Shown in pieces: positions 8,446 through 17,847 of a stretch of 64,000 nt of DNA. The DNA lies in the NCBI GenBank assembly GCA_016715825.1, contig JADJXO010000001.1:805001-869000 (forward strand). Reading direction: 5' to 3'. Below the pieces are notes generated by a model, which saw nothing but the letters and a program-made list of their open reading frames with translations, searched no databases and was not told where the DNA came from. Position 1 is the stretch's first letter, and every line of letters starts with the position of its first letter. Both the position numbers and the translations under genes were made by a program. The stretch comes from Nitrospira sp. (GTDB taxonomy: Bacteria > Nitrospirota > Nitrospiria > Nitrospirales > Nitrospiraceae).

Positions 8446-9136
8446 CGGACGACTGGAGGGGGTACGGATCACCGATGGTGGCGATGGTTCGTTGACCTCT
8501 GTCGTCGGCGACTCGGTCCTCTTTGCGAAGCTTCAAGATCTCTTAGCATGGGGACGGAAGAATTCATTGTGGCCGTTGAATTTTGGTCTGTCCTGCTGTT
8601 TCGTTGAAATGGCGACGAGTTTGACCAGTGTCTATGACGTCTCTCGATTTGGCGCAGAAGTCGTCCGTGGCTCACCACGGCAGGCCGACGTGTTGGTCGT
8701 ATCCGGGACGGTGTTTCTGAAGGTGGCCCCTGTCATCAAGCAGCTGTACGAGCAGATGCTAGAACCACGGTGGGTAATTTCGATGGGGTCCTGTTCAAAT
8801 TCCGGCGGAATGTTCGACGCCTATTCTGTCGTACAAGGCGTCGATAAGTTCATTCCCGTGGATGTGTACATGCCAGGCTGCCCACCGCCACCCCATGCCT
8901 TTATGGAATGTTTGCTGCTCCTCCAGAACATGGTGGGGTCAGAACGCCGTCCCTTGAGCTGGCACTTCGGTCCACAGGAGGTTCAGCGACCCATGATGCC
9001 CTCGCTGCGTGATGCCAAACGAGCCGAGCGGATGAGTCAACGTGAATATCCCGGCATCGATGTGCTTCCGCGGACCGACCTTCTCTCGCCCCATTTTGCA
9101 GGGCAGCCGGACGGTCGCCCGAAAGGCAAGTCATGA
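8429..9136 (+). CDS. nuoB: NADH-quinone oxidoreductase subunit B (cluster N2)
   Basis: 235 residues. Peripheral-arm subunit that carries iron-sulfur cluster N2, the last electron carrier before quinone. Cluster ligands are visible: the adjacent pair in FGLSCCFVEM, then SMGSCSNSGG and MPGCPPPP. The ATG at 8429 has AAAGGAG seven bases upstream and lies inside the end of nuoA, so the two are translationally coupled. The C-terminal extension of about 50 polar residues after the core is longer than in many homologues. It overlaps nuoCD by four bases (ATGA). Confidence 0.97.
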   Translation: MTEWRNGRLEGVRITDGGDGSLTSVVGDSVLFAKLQDLLAWGRKNSLWPLNFGLSCCFVEMATSLTSVYDVSRFGAEVVRGSPRQADVLVVSGTVFLKVAPVIKQLYEQMLEPRWVISMGSCSNSGGMFDAYSVVQGVDKFIPVDVYMPGCPPPPHAFMECLLLLQNMVGSERRPLSWHFGPQEVQRPMMPSLRDAKRAERMSQREYPGIDVLPRTDLLSPHFAGQPDGRPKGKS

Positions 9137-10935
9137 CTCCACGACTGTCGGCTGTACGAGATTCCTCAATCGGGGAGCAGACTGGACTCGTGGCGGAGAT
9201 CGCGGCCCACTTCGGCTCCGACGGATATCTGACCGCCGTGCAATCCACCAAGGATGAGATTCCAACCCTCTGGGTTGAGACACATCGACTGCATGACATT
9301 CTGCGCTATGTCAAATCTGAGCTTCCTCGCCCGTTTCCCATGCTGTTTGACCTGAGTGCGACCGACGAACGGCTTCGTCGCCATCACGACGGATTACCGA
9401 TCGGAAGATTTACCGTGTTCTATCATCTCTTTTCCTTTGATCGGAACCAATCACTCCGCATCAAGGTGGCGCTGGAGAGTGAGACACCGTCTCTGCCGTC
9501 GAGCATTGATCTATGGCCAAACGCCGATTGGTATGAACGAGAAATATTCGACATGTTCGGAATTCGTTTCGACGGGCACCCCTTTCTCCGCCGCCTGCTC
9601 ATGCCTTCGTGGTGGGAGGGATATCCGCTTCGGAAAGATCATCCCTCGCGCGCGACAGAAGTCGGGCAGTTCCAAATGCCGCCGGAGAAACTGGTCATGG
9701 CACAGGACGCGCTGCAATTCAAACCCGAGGATTGGGGGTTAGCCCGCACCCACCACGATCAAGATTCAGATTTCGACTATATGTTCATCAACCTTGGTCC
9801 AGCCCATACCGGTACGCACGGGGTGCTTCGACTCGTGGCGCAACTGGCGGGCGAGGAAATCATCCATATCGTCCCGGATATCGGCTTCCACCATCGTTCT
9901 CAGGAAAAGATCGCGGAGCGGCAAACCTGGCATTCGTTCATTCCGTACACCGATCGTGTGGACTACCTTCAGGGTGTGTTGAACGAAATGCCGTACTGTC
10001 TCTCAGTCGAACGATTGGCCGGCATCACCGTGCCACCACGGGCACAAGTCATTCGAGTCATGATGTCTGAATTCTACCGGATCGCCAGTCATCTCGTCTG
10101 GTACGGGACCTTTGCGGGTGACATTGGTGCCTTGTCGCCGGTCTTTTACATGTTCAACGATCGAGAACGCATCCTCTCGATCACCGAAGCCATTTGTGGC
10201 GGCCGTATGCATCCGAATTGGCTCCGGATCGGTGGGGTCGCACGAGATCTTCCGATTGGGTGGGACACACTGGTTCGCCAGTTCATCGATTGGTTTCCCA
10301 GCCGACTCGATGACTATGAGCGCCTGGTGATGGACAATCCGATTCTCAAACAGCGGACCGTCGGGATCGGAGTCTTGTCTCTCGATGACGCCATCGCGTG
10401 GGGCGCCACTGGTCCCATGTTGCGTGCCTGCGGCTTGCCGTGGGATTTACGCAAAACCCGTCCGTACTCCGGCTATGAGCAGTTCGACTTTGAGGTCCCG
10501 GTTGCTTCACACGGCGATTGTTATGACCGAGCGCTGGTGCATGTCTTGGAGTTGCGTCAGTCGCTGCGCATCATTCGGCAGTGTCTCGATTCCATGCCAT
10601 CCGGTCCCTACACGTCACTCGATCCTCTTGCGACTCCACCGCTCAAAACACACACGCTGCAGGACATCGACACGCTCATCAATCATTTTGTCGGAGTGAG
10701 TTGGGGCCCCGTGCTTCCACCCGGTGAAGCGGAAGTTCCCACTGAATCGTCGAAAGGGCAGACCAGTTATTACTTGACGAGTGATGGGTCACAGCTTTCG
10801 TACCGCACGAGAATTCGAACCCCCTCGTTTGCCCATATCCAGATGGTGCCGCTGATGGCGCGTGGTGAACTGCTCTCGGATCTCTTGGCCGTGTTGGGTA
10901 GTGTGGATTATGTGCTCTCGGATGTGGATCGATAA
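9133..10935 (+). CDS. nuoCD: NADH-quinone oxidoreductase fused subunit C/D
   Basis: 600 residues, close to the 596-600 of E. coli NuoCD. Residues 1 to about 190 are the NuoC (30 kDa) part, with WYEREIFDMFGI and YPLRKDHPSR; residues from about 215 are the NuoD (49 kDa) part, beginning YMFINLGPAHTGTHGVLR, with ERLAGITVPPRAQ and the conserved His/Asp/Tyr region that shapes the quinone site. The fused form is typical of the E. coli-type complex I. Its start overlaps the nuoB stop (ATGA). The last residues are LSDVDR, the usual ending of NuoD, so the gene is complete. Confidence 0.97.
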   Translation: MTPRLSAVRDSSIGEQTGLVAEIAAHFGSDGYLTAVQSTKDEIPTLWVETHRLHDILRYVKSELPRPFPMLFDLSATDERLRRHHDGLPIGRFTVFYHLFSFDRNQSLRIKVALESETPSLPSSIDLWPNADWYEREIFDMFGIRFDGHPFLRRLLMPSWWEGYPLRKDHPSRATEVGQFQMPPEKLVMAQDALQFKPEDWGLARTHHDQDSDFDYMFINLGPAHTGTHGVLRLVAQLAGEEIIHIVPDIGFHHRSQEKIAERQTWHSFIPYTDRVDYLQGVLNEMPYCLSVERLAGITVPPRAQVIRVMMSEFYRIASHLVWYGTFAGDIGALSPVFYMFNDRERILSITEAICGGRMHPNWLRIGGVARDLPIGWDTLVRQFIDWFPSRLDDYERLVMDNPILKQRTVGIGVLSLDDAIAWGATGPMLRACGLPWDLRKTRPYSGYEQFDFEVPVASHGDCYDRALVHVLELRQSLRIIRQCLDSMPSGPYTSLDPLATPPLKTHTLQDIDTLINHFVGVSWGPVLPPGEAEVPTESSKGQTSYYLTSDGSQLSYRTRIRTPSFAHIQMVPLMARGELLSDLLAVLGSVDYVLSDVDR

Positions 10936-10942
10936 GCAGTCA

Positions 10943-11005
10943 TGTTTCAAGTTTCTGGTTTCGAGTTTCAACATGACATGAAACCTTCAACTTCAAACGT
11001 GAAAC
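10943..11005. repeat. GTTTC/GAAAC inverted repeat in the nuoCD-nuoE spacer
   Basis: The left arm has GTTTC-type units in quick succession (GTTTCAAGTTTCTGGTTTC), and the right arm has GAAACC and GTGAAAC, whose complement matches the left arm imperfectly. The transcript could fold into a long irregular hairpin. The spacer also holds the nuoE ribosome site. Confidence 0.5.
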
Positions 11006-11033
11006 AAATGCTTTGCGAAATACGAGGAACGTC

Positions 11034-11498
11034 ATGCTGAGTGAGATTGAACGCCGCGAGCTTGAAGATGCTGTGAAGCATTATCCTGATAAACGAGGGG
11101 CTACCATCGATGCGCTGCTGACCATCCAACGACGACGTGGCTGGATCTCGGATGACACGCTTCTCGAGATTGCCCAATTTCTTGAGATCACGGTCGAGGA
11201 TGTGGATAGCGTGGCCACGTTCTACAACCTCGTCTTTCGCAAACCTGTCGGTCGGCATGTCGCTTTCGTGTGCGACAGTATTAGTTGTTGGATCAAGGGG
11301 TGTGAACAAGTTCAGGAGCAGATCAAAACACTCTATCAAGCGGATCTCGGACAGACATCACCAGACGGACGTTTCACCGTCTTGCCGATCGCCTGCTTGG
11401 GACACTGCGAACGGGCACCAGCCCTGATGATCGATCAGGATGTATACGGCGACGTCACGCCTGAAAAGATTGAACAGATCGTGGAGAAATACAAATAG
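11034..11498 (+). CDS. nuoE: NADH-quinone oxidoreductase subunit E (24 kDa, 2Fe-2S)
   Basis: 154 residues. Thioredoxin-fold subunit carrying the N1a [2Fe-2S] cluster in the NADH-oxidising module. The four ligands are visible as CDSISC (Cys-x4-Cys) and ACLGHCE (Cys-x3-Cys), and the N-terminal helical part has the usual WISDDTLLEIAQFL and VATFYNLVF. The ATG at 11034 follows GAGGAACGTC, a good ribosome site; a start at 11013 would give an odd N-terminus. It is separated from nuoCD by 98 bases and from nuoF by 84 bases, both with inverted repeats. Confidence 0.96.
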   Translation: MLSEIERRELEDAVKHYPDKRGATIDALLTIQRRRGWISDDTLLEIAQFLEITVEDVDSVATFYNLVFRKPVGRHVAFVCDSISCWIKGCEQVQEQIKTLYQADLGQTSPDGRFTVLPIACLGHCERAPALMIDQDVYGDVTPEKIEQIVEKYK

Positions 11499-11507
11499 AG
11501 AAGGCCT

Positions 11508-11568
11508 GAGGTTGGAGGCTGGAGATTAGAAGGTGAGGCTGTTCACTTAACTCTCTGCCTCGAACCTC
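11508..11568. repeat. 12-bp inverted repeat in the nuoE-nuoF spacer
   Basis: GAGGTTGGAGGC (11508-11519) and GCCTCGAACCTC (11557-11568) are inverted copies with one mismatch and a 37-base loop. Directly after it, at 11569-11578, lies the perfect palindrome AAACCGGTTT, four bases before the nuoF ATG. No run of T follows, so it is not a standard terminator. Confidence 0.5.
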
Positions 11569-11582
11569 AAACCGGTTTCACC

Positions 11583-12887
11583 ATGGAACGACCACTTACT
11601 CAACATATTCATCCGGATGGGACGACGCGCACATTGCGTGAGTACGTCACAACGGGTGGGTATCGCAGCGTTCAACGGCTCTCCAGCGAGCTGGCTCCCA
11701 AGGACCTGCAGCGGCTGGTGACCGATGCCGGATTGCGCGGCAGGGGCGGGGGTGGGTTTCTGACTGGTACGAAGTGGAGCTTCGTACCGATGGGTGTCGA
11801 CGCGCCGAAACCCAAGTATCTCGTTGCCAATGGCGATGAGATGGAACCGGGGACATTTAAGGATCGTGTCCTGATGGAGGGCGATCCTCATGGCCTGGTC
11901 GAAGGCATGATCCTCGCCGGCTATGCCATTGACGCGGAGGTTGGCTACATCTTTCTGCGTGGGGAATACCATCTGCCGGCCCAACGACTGACCGAAGCCA
12001 TTGCGGAGGCCTACGCAGCCGGGTATTTGGGTAAACCTCTTCCTGGAACGCCATTTCGCTTTGACCTCCACCTTCATGCCAGCGCCGGCCGGTATATTTG
12101 TGGCGAAGAAACTGCGTTGATTAATGCGCTGGAAGGCAAACGAGCAGTGCCCCGCGCAAAGCCTCCCTTTCCGCAGACGGTCGGCTTATGGGGGAAACCG
12201 ACGGTCGTGCAGAACGTCGAGACCCTCTACAACATCCCACATATCGTCAATCAAGGATCTGACTGGTATCACCGATTGAGTCGGACTCAAGACGGTGGCA
12301 CGAAGATCTACGGTATCAGCGGCCGCGTCGCCAATCCGGGATGGTGGGAATTGCCGCTCGGCACCACTGTGCGCGAGGTCCTCGAACGATATGCCGGAGG
12401 GATGGCTGATGGCGTACGCTTTCGAGGCTTGTTGCCAGGGGGTATCTCCACGGCATTTATGACTGAAGAACACTTGGATCTCCCCTTAGATTTCTCGTCG
12501 ATCCCGCCAGAGGTCGGTCGTCTTGGCACCGCCACGATGATCGTATTAGACGATCACACCTGTCCCGTGGGGTTTGTGTTGAATCTCGAAAAGTTCTTTG
12601 CCCGAGAATCTTGCGGCTGGTGTACGCCTTGTCGGGAAGGGTTGCCGTGGGTCGCGAGAATCTTAATGTCCTTCGAGGACGGTCGCGCGACCAAGGAGGA
12701 TCTGTCGTTGCTTGAGATGCATACCAAGTGGCTTGCTCCCGGACATACCTTCTGTGGTCTTGCACCAGGAGCCATGGCGCCGTTGCAGTCGGCTTTAAAA
12801 TATTTTCACGACGACTTCGAGCGCCACATCACGACCGGTGGATGTCCCTGGAGCAAGAAGTCGTCACAACACAGGATCGTGGTCTAG
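11583..12887 (+). CDS. nuoF: NADH-quinone oxidoreductase subunit F (NADH/FMN-binding)
   Basis: 434 residues, the usual length. Binds NADH and FMN and carries the N3 [4Fe-4S] cluster. Visible motifs: GRGGGGFLTGTKW for the FMN/NADH fold near residue 55, YICGEETALINALEG near 175, and the cluster motif ESCGWCTPCREG near 340 with a fourth cysteine in GHTFCGLAPGA near 385. No clear Shine-Dalgarno sequence precedes the ATG at 11583, which follows a 10-base palindrome by four bases; translation may depend on that structure. Three bases separate it from nuoG. Confidence 0.97.
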   Translation: MERPLTQHIHPDGTTRTLREYVTTGGYRSVQRLSSELAPKDLQRLVTDAGLRGRGGGGFLTGTKWSFVPMGVDAPKPKYLVANGDEMEPGTFKDRVLMEGDPHGLVEGMILAGYAIDAEVGYIFLRGEYHLPAQRLTEAIAEAYAAGYLGKPLPGTPFRFDLHLHASAGRYICGEETALINALEGKRAVPRAKPPFPQTVGLWGKPTVVQNVETLYNIPHIVNQGSDWYHRLSRTQDGGTKIYGISGRVANPGWWELPLGTTVREVLERYAGGMADGVRFRGLLPGGISTAFMTEEHLDLPLDFSSIPPEVGRLGTATMIVLDDHTCPVGFVLNLEKFFARESCGWCTPCREGLPWVARILMSFEDGRATKEDLSLLEMHTKWLAPGHTFCGLAPGAMAPLQSALKYFHDDFERHITTGGCPWSKKSSQHRIVV

Positions 12888-12890
12888 CCC

Positions 12891-15650
12891 ATGGCAACCA
12901 TTATCGTCGATAACAAGTCGTATACGGTGGATGAACAACAGAATGTGCTCGCCGCCTGTCTGGGACATGGGCTGAACGTGCCCTATTTCTGCTGGCATCC
13001 GGCCATGGGATCGGTCGGAGCCTGCCGCCAGTGTGCGGTCAAACAGTTCAAAGACGATCGAGATCAGTCTGGTCGACTGGTGATGTCCTGCATGACACCC
13101 GCGACGAACGGCACGCGGATCTCGATCGATGATCCGGAGGCCAAGGCCTTTCGCGCAGCAGTCATCGAATGGCTGATGGTGAACCATCCACACGACTGCC
13201 CAGTCTGTGATGAAGGAGGGGAGTGTCATTTACAAGACATGACGGTCATGACCGGGCATGTCTACCGGCGCTACCGCTATCAAAAACGGACCCATCGTAA
13301 TCAGACTCTCGGCCCATTTATTCGGCACGAGATGAATCGGTGCATTCAATGTTACCGCTGCGTCCGATACTACCGAGACTATGCCGGTGGACGTGACCTC
13401 AACGTGTTTGGTTCGCATGACGCCGTCTACTTCGGCCGGGAACAGGATGGCACGCTGGAGAACGAATTCAGCGGAAATCTAGTGGAGGTCTGTCCGACCG
13501 GAGTCTTCACGGACAAAACTTTCTTTCATCACTACACGAGGAAATGGGATCTACAAGCCGCCCAATCGATCTGTCCACATTGTAGCCTTGGGTGCAATAC
13601 CACCGCCGGTGAACGATCTGGGACTCTGCGTCGGATCACCAATCGGTTCAACAGTCAGGTGAACGGCTACTTTTTGTGTGATCGGGGGCGGTTTGGGTAT
13701 GAGTATGTCAATAGCTCGCATCGCATCAAGCGGGCCGTGGTGAGGCCGGAACGTCGCCCATCCCAGTTAGGAACGACGGAAGGAGTACCGCAGCCTCTCG
13801 AGTTCGCGGCGGACTCTGTACGACAGGCTCGTGGGATTGTGGGCATTGGGTCGCCTCGCGCGTCGCTCGAGGCCAATGTGGCCCTGCGATCTTTGGTTGG
13901 CCCGCAGCACTTTTATCAGGGGATCGATGAGCAGGAACGCCGACTTCTCTCGACGATACTCAAGGTCCTTCAGACTGGACCGGTGCCGTCGGCGTCGATT
14001 CACGATGCCGAACAGTCGGATGCCGTCTTCGTTCTTGGAGCGGATCTCTTGAACGAGGCGCCACGCTTGGCGCTGGCTCTTCTCCAGTCCATTCGGCAAC
14101 AGCCGATGGAACAGGTCGATGCATTGAAGATTCCTCGATGGGATGAGGCGGCAGTGCGCAATGCGGTGCAAAACCGACGAGGCCCTCTGTTCCTCGCTGG
14201 GTATCAGCGTACGTGGTTTCATGAGTATGCCACTGACACCTACTTCGCCGCGCCGGATGATCTTGCTAGGTTGGGATTTGCCGTGGCTGGGTCGATCAGT
14301 CAAGAGGCACCCTCCGTTCCGGATCTCAGTCCAGAGGTCAAGGATCTCACACAGCGTATTGCTGAGGCCCTCACCCATGCCCAACGCCCACTGATCATTG
14401 CCGGAACGGAAAGCGGCTCCCACGCGACGATAGAGGCAGCAGCCAATGTGGCCTGGGCTCTGCATCAACAAGGAAAACAGCCACGACTCAGCTTTGTGCT
14501 TCCAGAGTGCAATAGCGCAGGCCTCGCCTTACTCGGTGGCGGAAGCTTGAATGACGCGTTCGATGCGATCCGTCGGGGGAAAGCCGATACCGTGATCGTG
14601 CTGGAGAACGACTTGTATCGGCGCGCGGATCAGGCACACGTCGATGCCTTCTTTGAGACGGCGCACACAGTTATTGCCATCGATTCGGTTGAGAATCGCA
14701 CGACGGCGCATGCCGATGTGCTGCTTCCGGCTGCCACAGGTCCGGAATCCGATGGGACATTTGTCAATCAGGAAGGCCGAGCCCAACGATTCTACCAAGT
14801 GTTTGTCCCGGACGGTGACGTCAAAGAGAGCTGGCGGTGGCTGAGTGAGCTTGGCCGTGCAACGTCACAGGAGGGTGAGAGTGAATCCGGAGTGGAGACC
14901 TGGCGCAACTTCGACGATGCAGTCTCTGCAACGGCGATAGCGGCTCCCGAGCTAGCACGCATCGGAGAGGTCGCCCCGTCAGCGAGTTTTCGTTTGGTGG
15001 GTCAAAAAGCTCCCAGACAATCTGAGCGATGCAGTGGACGTACGTCACTGATTTCTCATCTGACCATGCACGAACCGCCTCCTCCCGTTGATCATGATTC
15101 GCCGCTTGGATTTACGATGGAGGGATATCGAGGACCGCTTCCTTCACCGCTGATTTCCCAATTCTGGGCGCCTGGCTGGAATTCTATCCAGGCTGTGAAT
15201 ACGTATCAAGACGAAGTCGGTGGGCCATTGCGCGATGAAATGCCTGGAGTCCGGCTCATCGAACCAGTTGCCACGAAGACCTCTGGTTGGTTCACCACCA
15301 TTCCACTCGCGTTTCAGGCACCCGCTCATCAATGGTTGCTGCTGCCTCTATCCGCCGTCTTTGGAAGCGACGAACTCAGCAACCGATCTCCGGCGATTGC
15401 CGAACGGATCGGCAAGCCGTTCCTCTCCTTGCATCCATCAGATGGTGCGCGGTTGACCCTTGAAGACCACAGCACGATCGATCTGGTGCTGCAGGACATG
15501 ACGTACCGCCTTGTTGTGCACCTCGATCCTTCCATACCTGTGGGGACGGCAGGTCTCTCCCTTGTGCCAGAGGTATCTGGCGTCAGCGTGCCGGCTTGGG
15601 TTGATCTGTTAAAGGCAATCCAGACTGAACACAAGCGGAGGGCTGCATGA
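12891..15650 (+). CDS. nuoG: NADH-quinone oxidoreductase subunit G (molybdopterin-oxidoreductase fold, several FeS clusters)
   Basis: 919 residues, close to E. coli NuoG (about 910). N-terminal 2Fe-2S domain with FCWHPAMGSVGACRQC, the His-coordinated cluster in HDCPVCDEGGECH, and two further cysteine groups (CIQCYRCVRY and EVCPTGVF). The extra N7-type site is present: CPHCSLGCN near residue 224 and a fourth Cys in FLCDRGRFGY. The C-terminal two thirds have the molybdopterin oxidoreductase fold without obvious cofactor ligands, as normal for NuoG. It is followed by nuoH with a four-base overlap (ATGA). Confidence 0.96.
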   Translation: MATIIVDNKSYTVDEQQNVLAACLGHGLNVPYFCWHPAMGSVGACRQCAVKQFKDDRDQSGRLVMSCMTPATNGTRISIDDPEAKAFRAAVIEWLMVNHPHDCPVCDEGGECHLQDMTVMTGHVYRRYRYQKRTHRNQTLGPFIRHEMNRCIQCYRCVRYYRDYAGGRDLNVFGSHDAVYFGREQDGTLENEFSGNLVEVCPTGVFTDKTFFHHYTRKWDLQAAQSICPHCSLGCNTTAGERSGTLRRITNRFNSQVNGYFLCDRGRFGYEYVNSSHRIKRAVVRPERRPSQLGTTEGVPQPLEFAADSVRQARGIVGIGSPRASLEANVALRSLVGPQHFYQGIDEQERRLLSTILKVLQTGPVPSASIHDAEQSDAVFVLGADLLNEAPRLALALLQSIRQQPMEQVDALKIPRWDEAAVRNAVQNRRGPLFLAGYQRTWFHEYATDTYFAAPDDLARLGFAVAGSISQEAPSVPDLSPEVKDLTQRIAEALTHAQRPLIIAGTESGSHATIEAAANVAWALHQQGKQPRLSFVLPECNSAGLALLGGGSLNDAFDAIRRGKADTVIVLENDLYRRADQAHVDAFFETAHTVIAIDSVENRTTAHADVLLPAATGPESDGTFVNQEGRAQRFYQVFVPDGDVKESWRWLSELGRATSQEGESESGVETWRNFDDAVSATAIAAPELARIGEVAPSASFRLVGQKAPRQSERCSGRTSLISHLTMHEPPPPVDHDSPLGFTMEGYRGPLPSPLISQFWAPGWNSIQAVNTYQDEVGGPLRDEMPGVRLIEPVATKTSGWFTTIPLAFQAPAHQWLLLPLSAVFGSDELSNRSPAIAERIGKPFLSLHPSDGARLTLEDHSTIDLVLQDMTYRLVVHLDPSIPVGTAGLSLVPEVSGVSVPAWVDLLKAIQTEHKRRAA

Positions 15651-16603
15651 TCGATTGGAGCCACACCGCCCTCACTATCGCCGTCATGCTTGGCAGCTGC
15701 CTGACCTTGGCCGGGATGCTGATCTGGGTCGAACGGCGACTGCTCGGAGTATGGCAAGAACGATACGGCCCCAACCGTCTGGGGCCAGGCGGGTGCCTGC
15801 AATCACTGGCGGATATGATCAAGATCTTTACGAAAGAAGACTGGATTCCGCCCTTCGCTGATAAGGCGGTATTTGTTATTACGCCGGCCATCGTCGTGAT
15901 CACGGCACTTATGTCGTTCGCCGTGATACCGATTGCGCCTACCTTCGTGGTCGCCGATCTCAATGTGGGCGTCCTGTTCTTTTTGGCCATGTCGAGCCTT
16001 GCCGCCTACAGTGTCATCATCGGGGGATGGGCGTCCAACAACAAATTCGCGTTTCTCGGCAGCCTTCGGGCGATCGCGCAATTGTTGAGCTACGAAGTCT
16101 TCATGGGATTGTCGCTGATGGGCGCGGTGCTGTTGGCAGGATCCTTCAACCTCAGTGACATTGTGGAGGCGCAACGGCATCAATGGTTTGTGATCCCTCA
16201 GTTCTTGGGGTTTCTTGGGTTTTTCATGGCGGGACTGGCTGAAGCACACCGCACCCCGTTCGATATGCCTGAGGCGGAAGCAGAGCTCGTGGCCGGCTAC
16301 CACTCCGAGTACAGCGGGATGAAATTTGGGATGTTCTTTGTCGGTGAATACCTGAGCATCCTCCTCCTTTCAGCGATGACGGTCATTCTATTCTTCGGTG
16401 GCTGGCACGGCCCCTGGCTGCCGCCGGTGGTGTGGTTTGCCGTGAAGATGTTCGGCTTCATCGCCTTGATCATCCTGATTCGTGCGGCCTGGCCTCGATT
16501 CCGTTTTGATCAGCTTCTGTCATTCGGGTGGAAGGTCGTAATGCCACTCGCGTTGATCAATCTGTTGGTGACGGGCGGGGTGGTGTTGTGGAGAGCAGGA
16601 TAG
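15647..16603 (+). CDS. nuoH: NADH-quinone oxidoreductase subunit H
   Basis: 318 residues, eight predicted helices. Membrane subunit that joins the proton-pumping arm to the quinone site. The family signatures are visible: VERRLLGVWQERYGPNRLGP near residue 28, the acidic loop segment AEAHRTPFDMPEAEAELV near residue 200, GYHSEYSGMKFG, and a late LIRAAWPRFRFDQL. The stop TAG forms the beginning of an inverted repeat that spans the 78-base spacer to nuoI. Confidence 0.97.
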   Translation: MIDWSHTALTIAVMLGSCLTLAGMLIWVERRLLGVWQERYGPNRLGPGGCLQSLADMIKIFTKEDWIPPFADKAVFVITPAIVVITALMSFAVIPIAPTFVVADLNVGVLFFLAMSSLAAYSVIIGGWASNNKFAFLGSLRAIAQLLSYEVFMGLSLMGAVLLAGSFNLSDIVEAQRHQWFVIPQFLGFLGFFMAGLAEAHRTPFDMPEAEAELVAGYHSEYSGMKFGMFFVGEYLSILLLSAMTVILFFGGWHGPWLPPVVWFAVKMFGFIALIILIRAAWPRFRFDQLLSFGWKVVMPLALINLLVTGGVVLWRAG

Positions 16604-16666
16604 CAGGGATGCACAATGCGGCAGTGAGCTCGGATCGGATGTGATGCAAAGGGGAATCATCCCTGC
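16603..16666. repeat. 9-bp inverted repeat in the nuoH-nuoI spacer
   Basis: GCAGGGATG (16603-16611) and CATCCCTGC (16658-16666) are perfect inverted copies with a 46-base loop, filling nearly the whole nuoH-nuoI spacer. It resembles the other structured spacers of this operon but has no GTTTC units. Confidence 0.45.
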
Positions 16667-16681
16667 AGAACGGCTGTACGT

Positions 16682-17224
16682 ATGATGAACACATGGTTAT
16701 ACGCCCGGAATCTCATCGTGGGGCTATGGATCGTCTTTAAACGGACCTTCACGAAGCCGGTGACGGTTCAGTATCCGGAAGAGCAACCCTATTTGCCGCC
16801 GCGTTGGCGTGGACGCATCGTCCTCACCAGAGATCCCGACGGTGAAGAGCGGTGTGTGGCCTGTTACCTCTGCTCAGCCGCCTGTCCTGTCGATTGTATT
16901 TCGCTTCAGGCTGCGGACAATCCAGAAGCGCACGACCGTCGCTATCCGGCGTTCTTCCGGATCAACTTTTCGCGCTGCATTTACTGTGGCATGTGCGAGG
17001 AAGCCTGTCCGACCAATGCGATCCAGCTGATTCCGGATTTTGAACAGAGTGAATATGCACGGCGGAACCTGGTGTATGAGAAAGAAGACCTCCTTATCAG
17101 CGGGACCGGTAAGTATCACGACTACAATTTTTATCGAATGGCCGGCGTCAGGACTCGCGACAAAGACAAGGGACAAGGTGAACACGAACTTCCACCGGTG
17201 GATGTGAAGAGTTTGATGCCATGA
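16682..17224 (+). CDS. nuoI: NADH-quinone oxidoreductase subunit I (two 4Fe-4S clusters)
   Basis: 180 residues. Ferredoxin-like subunit that carries clusters N6a and N6b between NuoG and NuoB. Both motifs are complete: CVACYLCSAACPVDC near residue 58 and CIYCGMCEEACPTNA near residue 99. The N-terminal amphipathic helix (LIVGLWIVFKRTFTKPVTVQ) is the one that packs on the membrane arm. The tail of about 25 charged residues is typical of the E. coli-type subunit. A 119-base spacer with GTTTC repeats separates it from nuoJ. Confidence 0.97.
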   Translation: MMNTWLYARNLIVGLWIVFKRTFTKPVTVQYPEEQPYLPPRWRGRIVLTRDPDGEERCVACYLCSAACPVDCISLQAADNPEAHDRRYPAFFRINFSRCIYCGMCEEACPTNAIQLIPDFEQSEYARRNLVYEKEDLLISGTGKYHDYNFYRMAGVRTRDKDKGQGEHELPPVDVKSLMP

Positions 17225-17258
17225 GAGGGATGTGACGCGTCGATCTGAAACTGATGCC

Positions 17259-17304
17259 GTTTCGGTTTCGGTTTCTCGTCTAAGAGCACGAAACAACCGG
17301 AAAC
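17259..17304. repeat. GTTTC/GAAAC inverted repeat in the nuoI-nuoJ spacer
   Basis: Three GTTTC units at 17259, 17265 and 17271 face ACGAAAC (17288-17294) and GGAAAC (17299-17304). The same units occur in the nuoCD-nuoE and nuoK-nuoL spacers, so this looks like a member of a dispersed intergenic repeat family. Confidence 0.5.
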
Positions 17305-17343
17305 AGTTCTTTCAAGAGAGACACACGTCGAGGTAGGTAAGCC

Positions 17344-17847
17344 ATGGAAGTTTTATTCTATATCGCTGCCGCGGTGACTGTCTTGGCGACGCTACGCGTG
17401 ATCACGCATGTGCATGCGGTCCACGCGCTGCTCTATCTGGTCGTGGCACTGATCGCGTTATCCCTGATTTTCTATTTACTTGGTGCACAGTTTGCCGCCG
17501 CGCTGGAAATCATCATTTACGGTGGTGCCATCATGGTGCTGTTCATTTTTGTCGTGATGCTCCTAGGGCCACTCGCGGTTGAACAGGAACGGACGTGGTT
17601 CTCACCCACCGCATGGGTAGGGCCTAGTATCCTAGCCCTAGTCCTTCTGGGAGAAGTGGGATATCTCATTGCTTCCGGGGACCATCCCACGATGGCAGTC
17701 GCAGAACCGACGCAGAAAGCGATCTCTATCGCCCTCTACGGACCCTATATCATTGGGGTGGAATTGGCGTCCATGCTGTTGTTGCCAGGGTTGATCGGCG
17801 CCTATCACTTAGGGCGCCGTCTCTCAAGTGAGGCCCGTTCATGTTGA
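17344..17847 (+). CDS. nuoJ: NADH-quinone oxidoreductase subunit J
   Basis: 167 residues with five hydrophobic helices. Membrane-arm subunit; the conserved pi-bulge helix is recognisable as LEIIIYGGAIMVLFIFVVML near residue 56. The ATG at 17344 follows GAGGTAGGTAAGCC, a good ribosome site. It overlaps nuoK by seven bases, so the two are translationally coupled. Confidence 0.95.
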   Translation: MEVLFYIAAAVTVLATLRVITHVHAVHALLYLVVALIALSLIFYLLGAQFAAALEIIIYGGAIMVLFIFVVMLLGPLAVEQERTWFSPTAWVGPSILALVLLGEVGYLIASGDHPTMAVAEPTQKAISIALYGPYIIGVELASMLLLPGLIGAYHLGRRLSSEARSC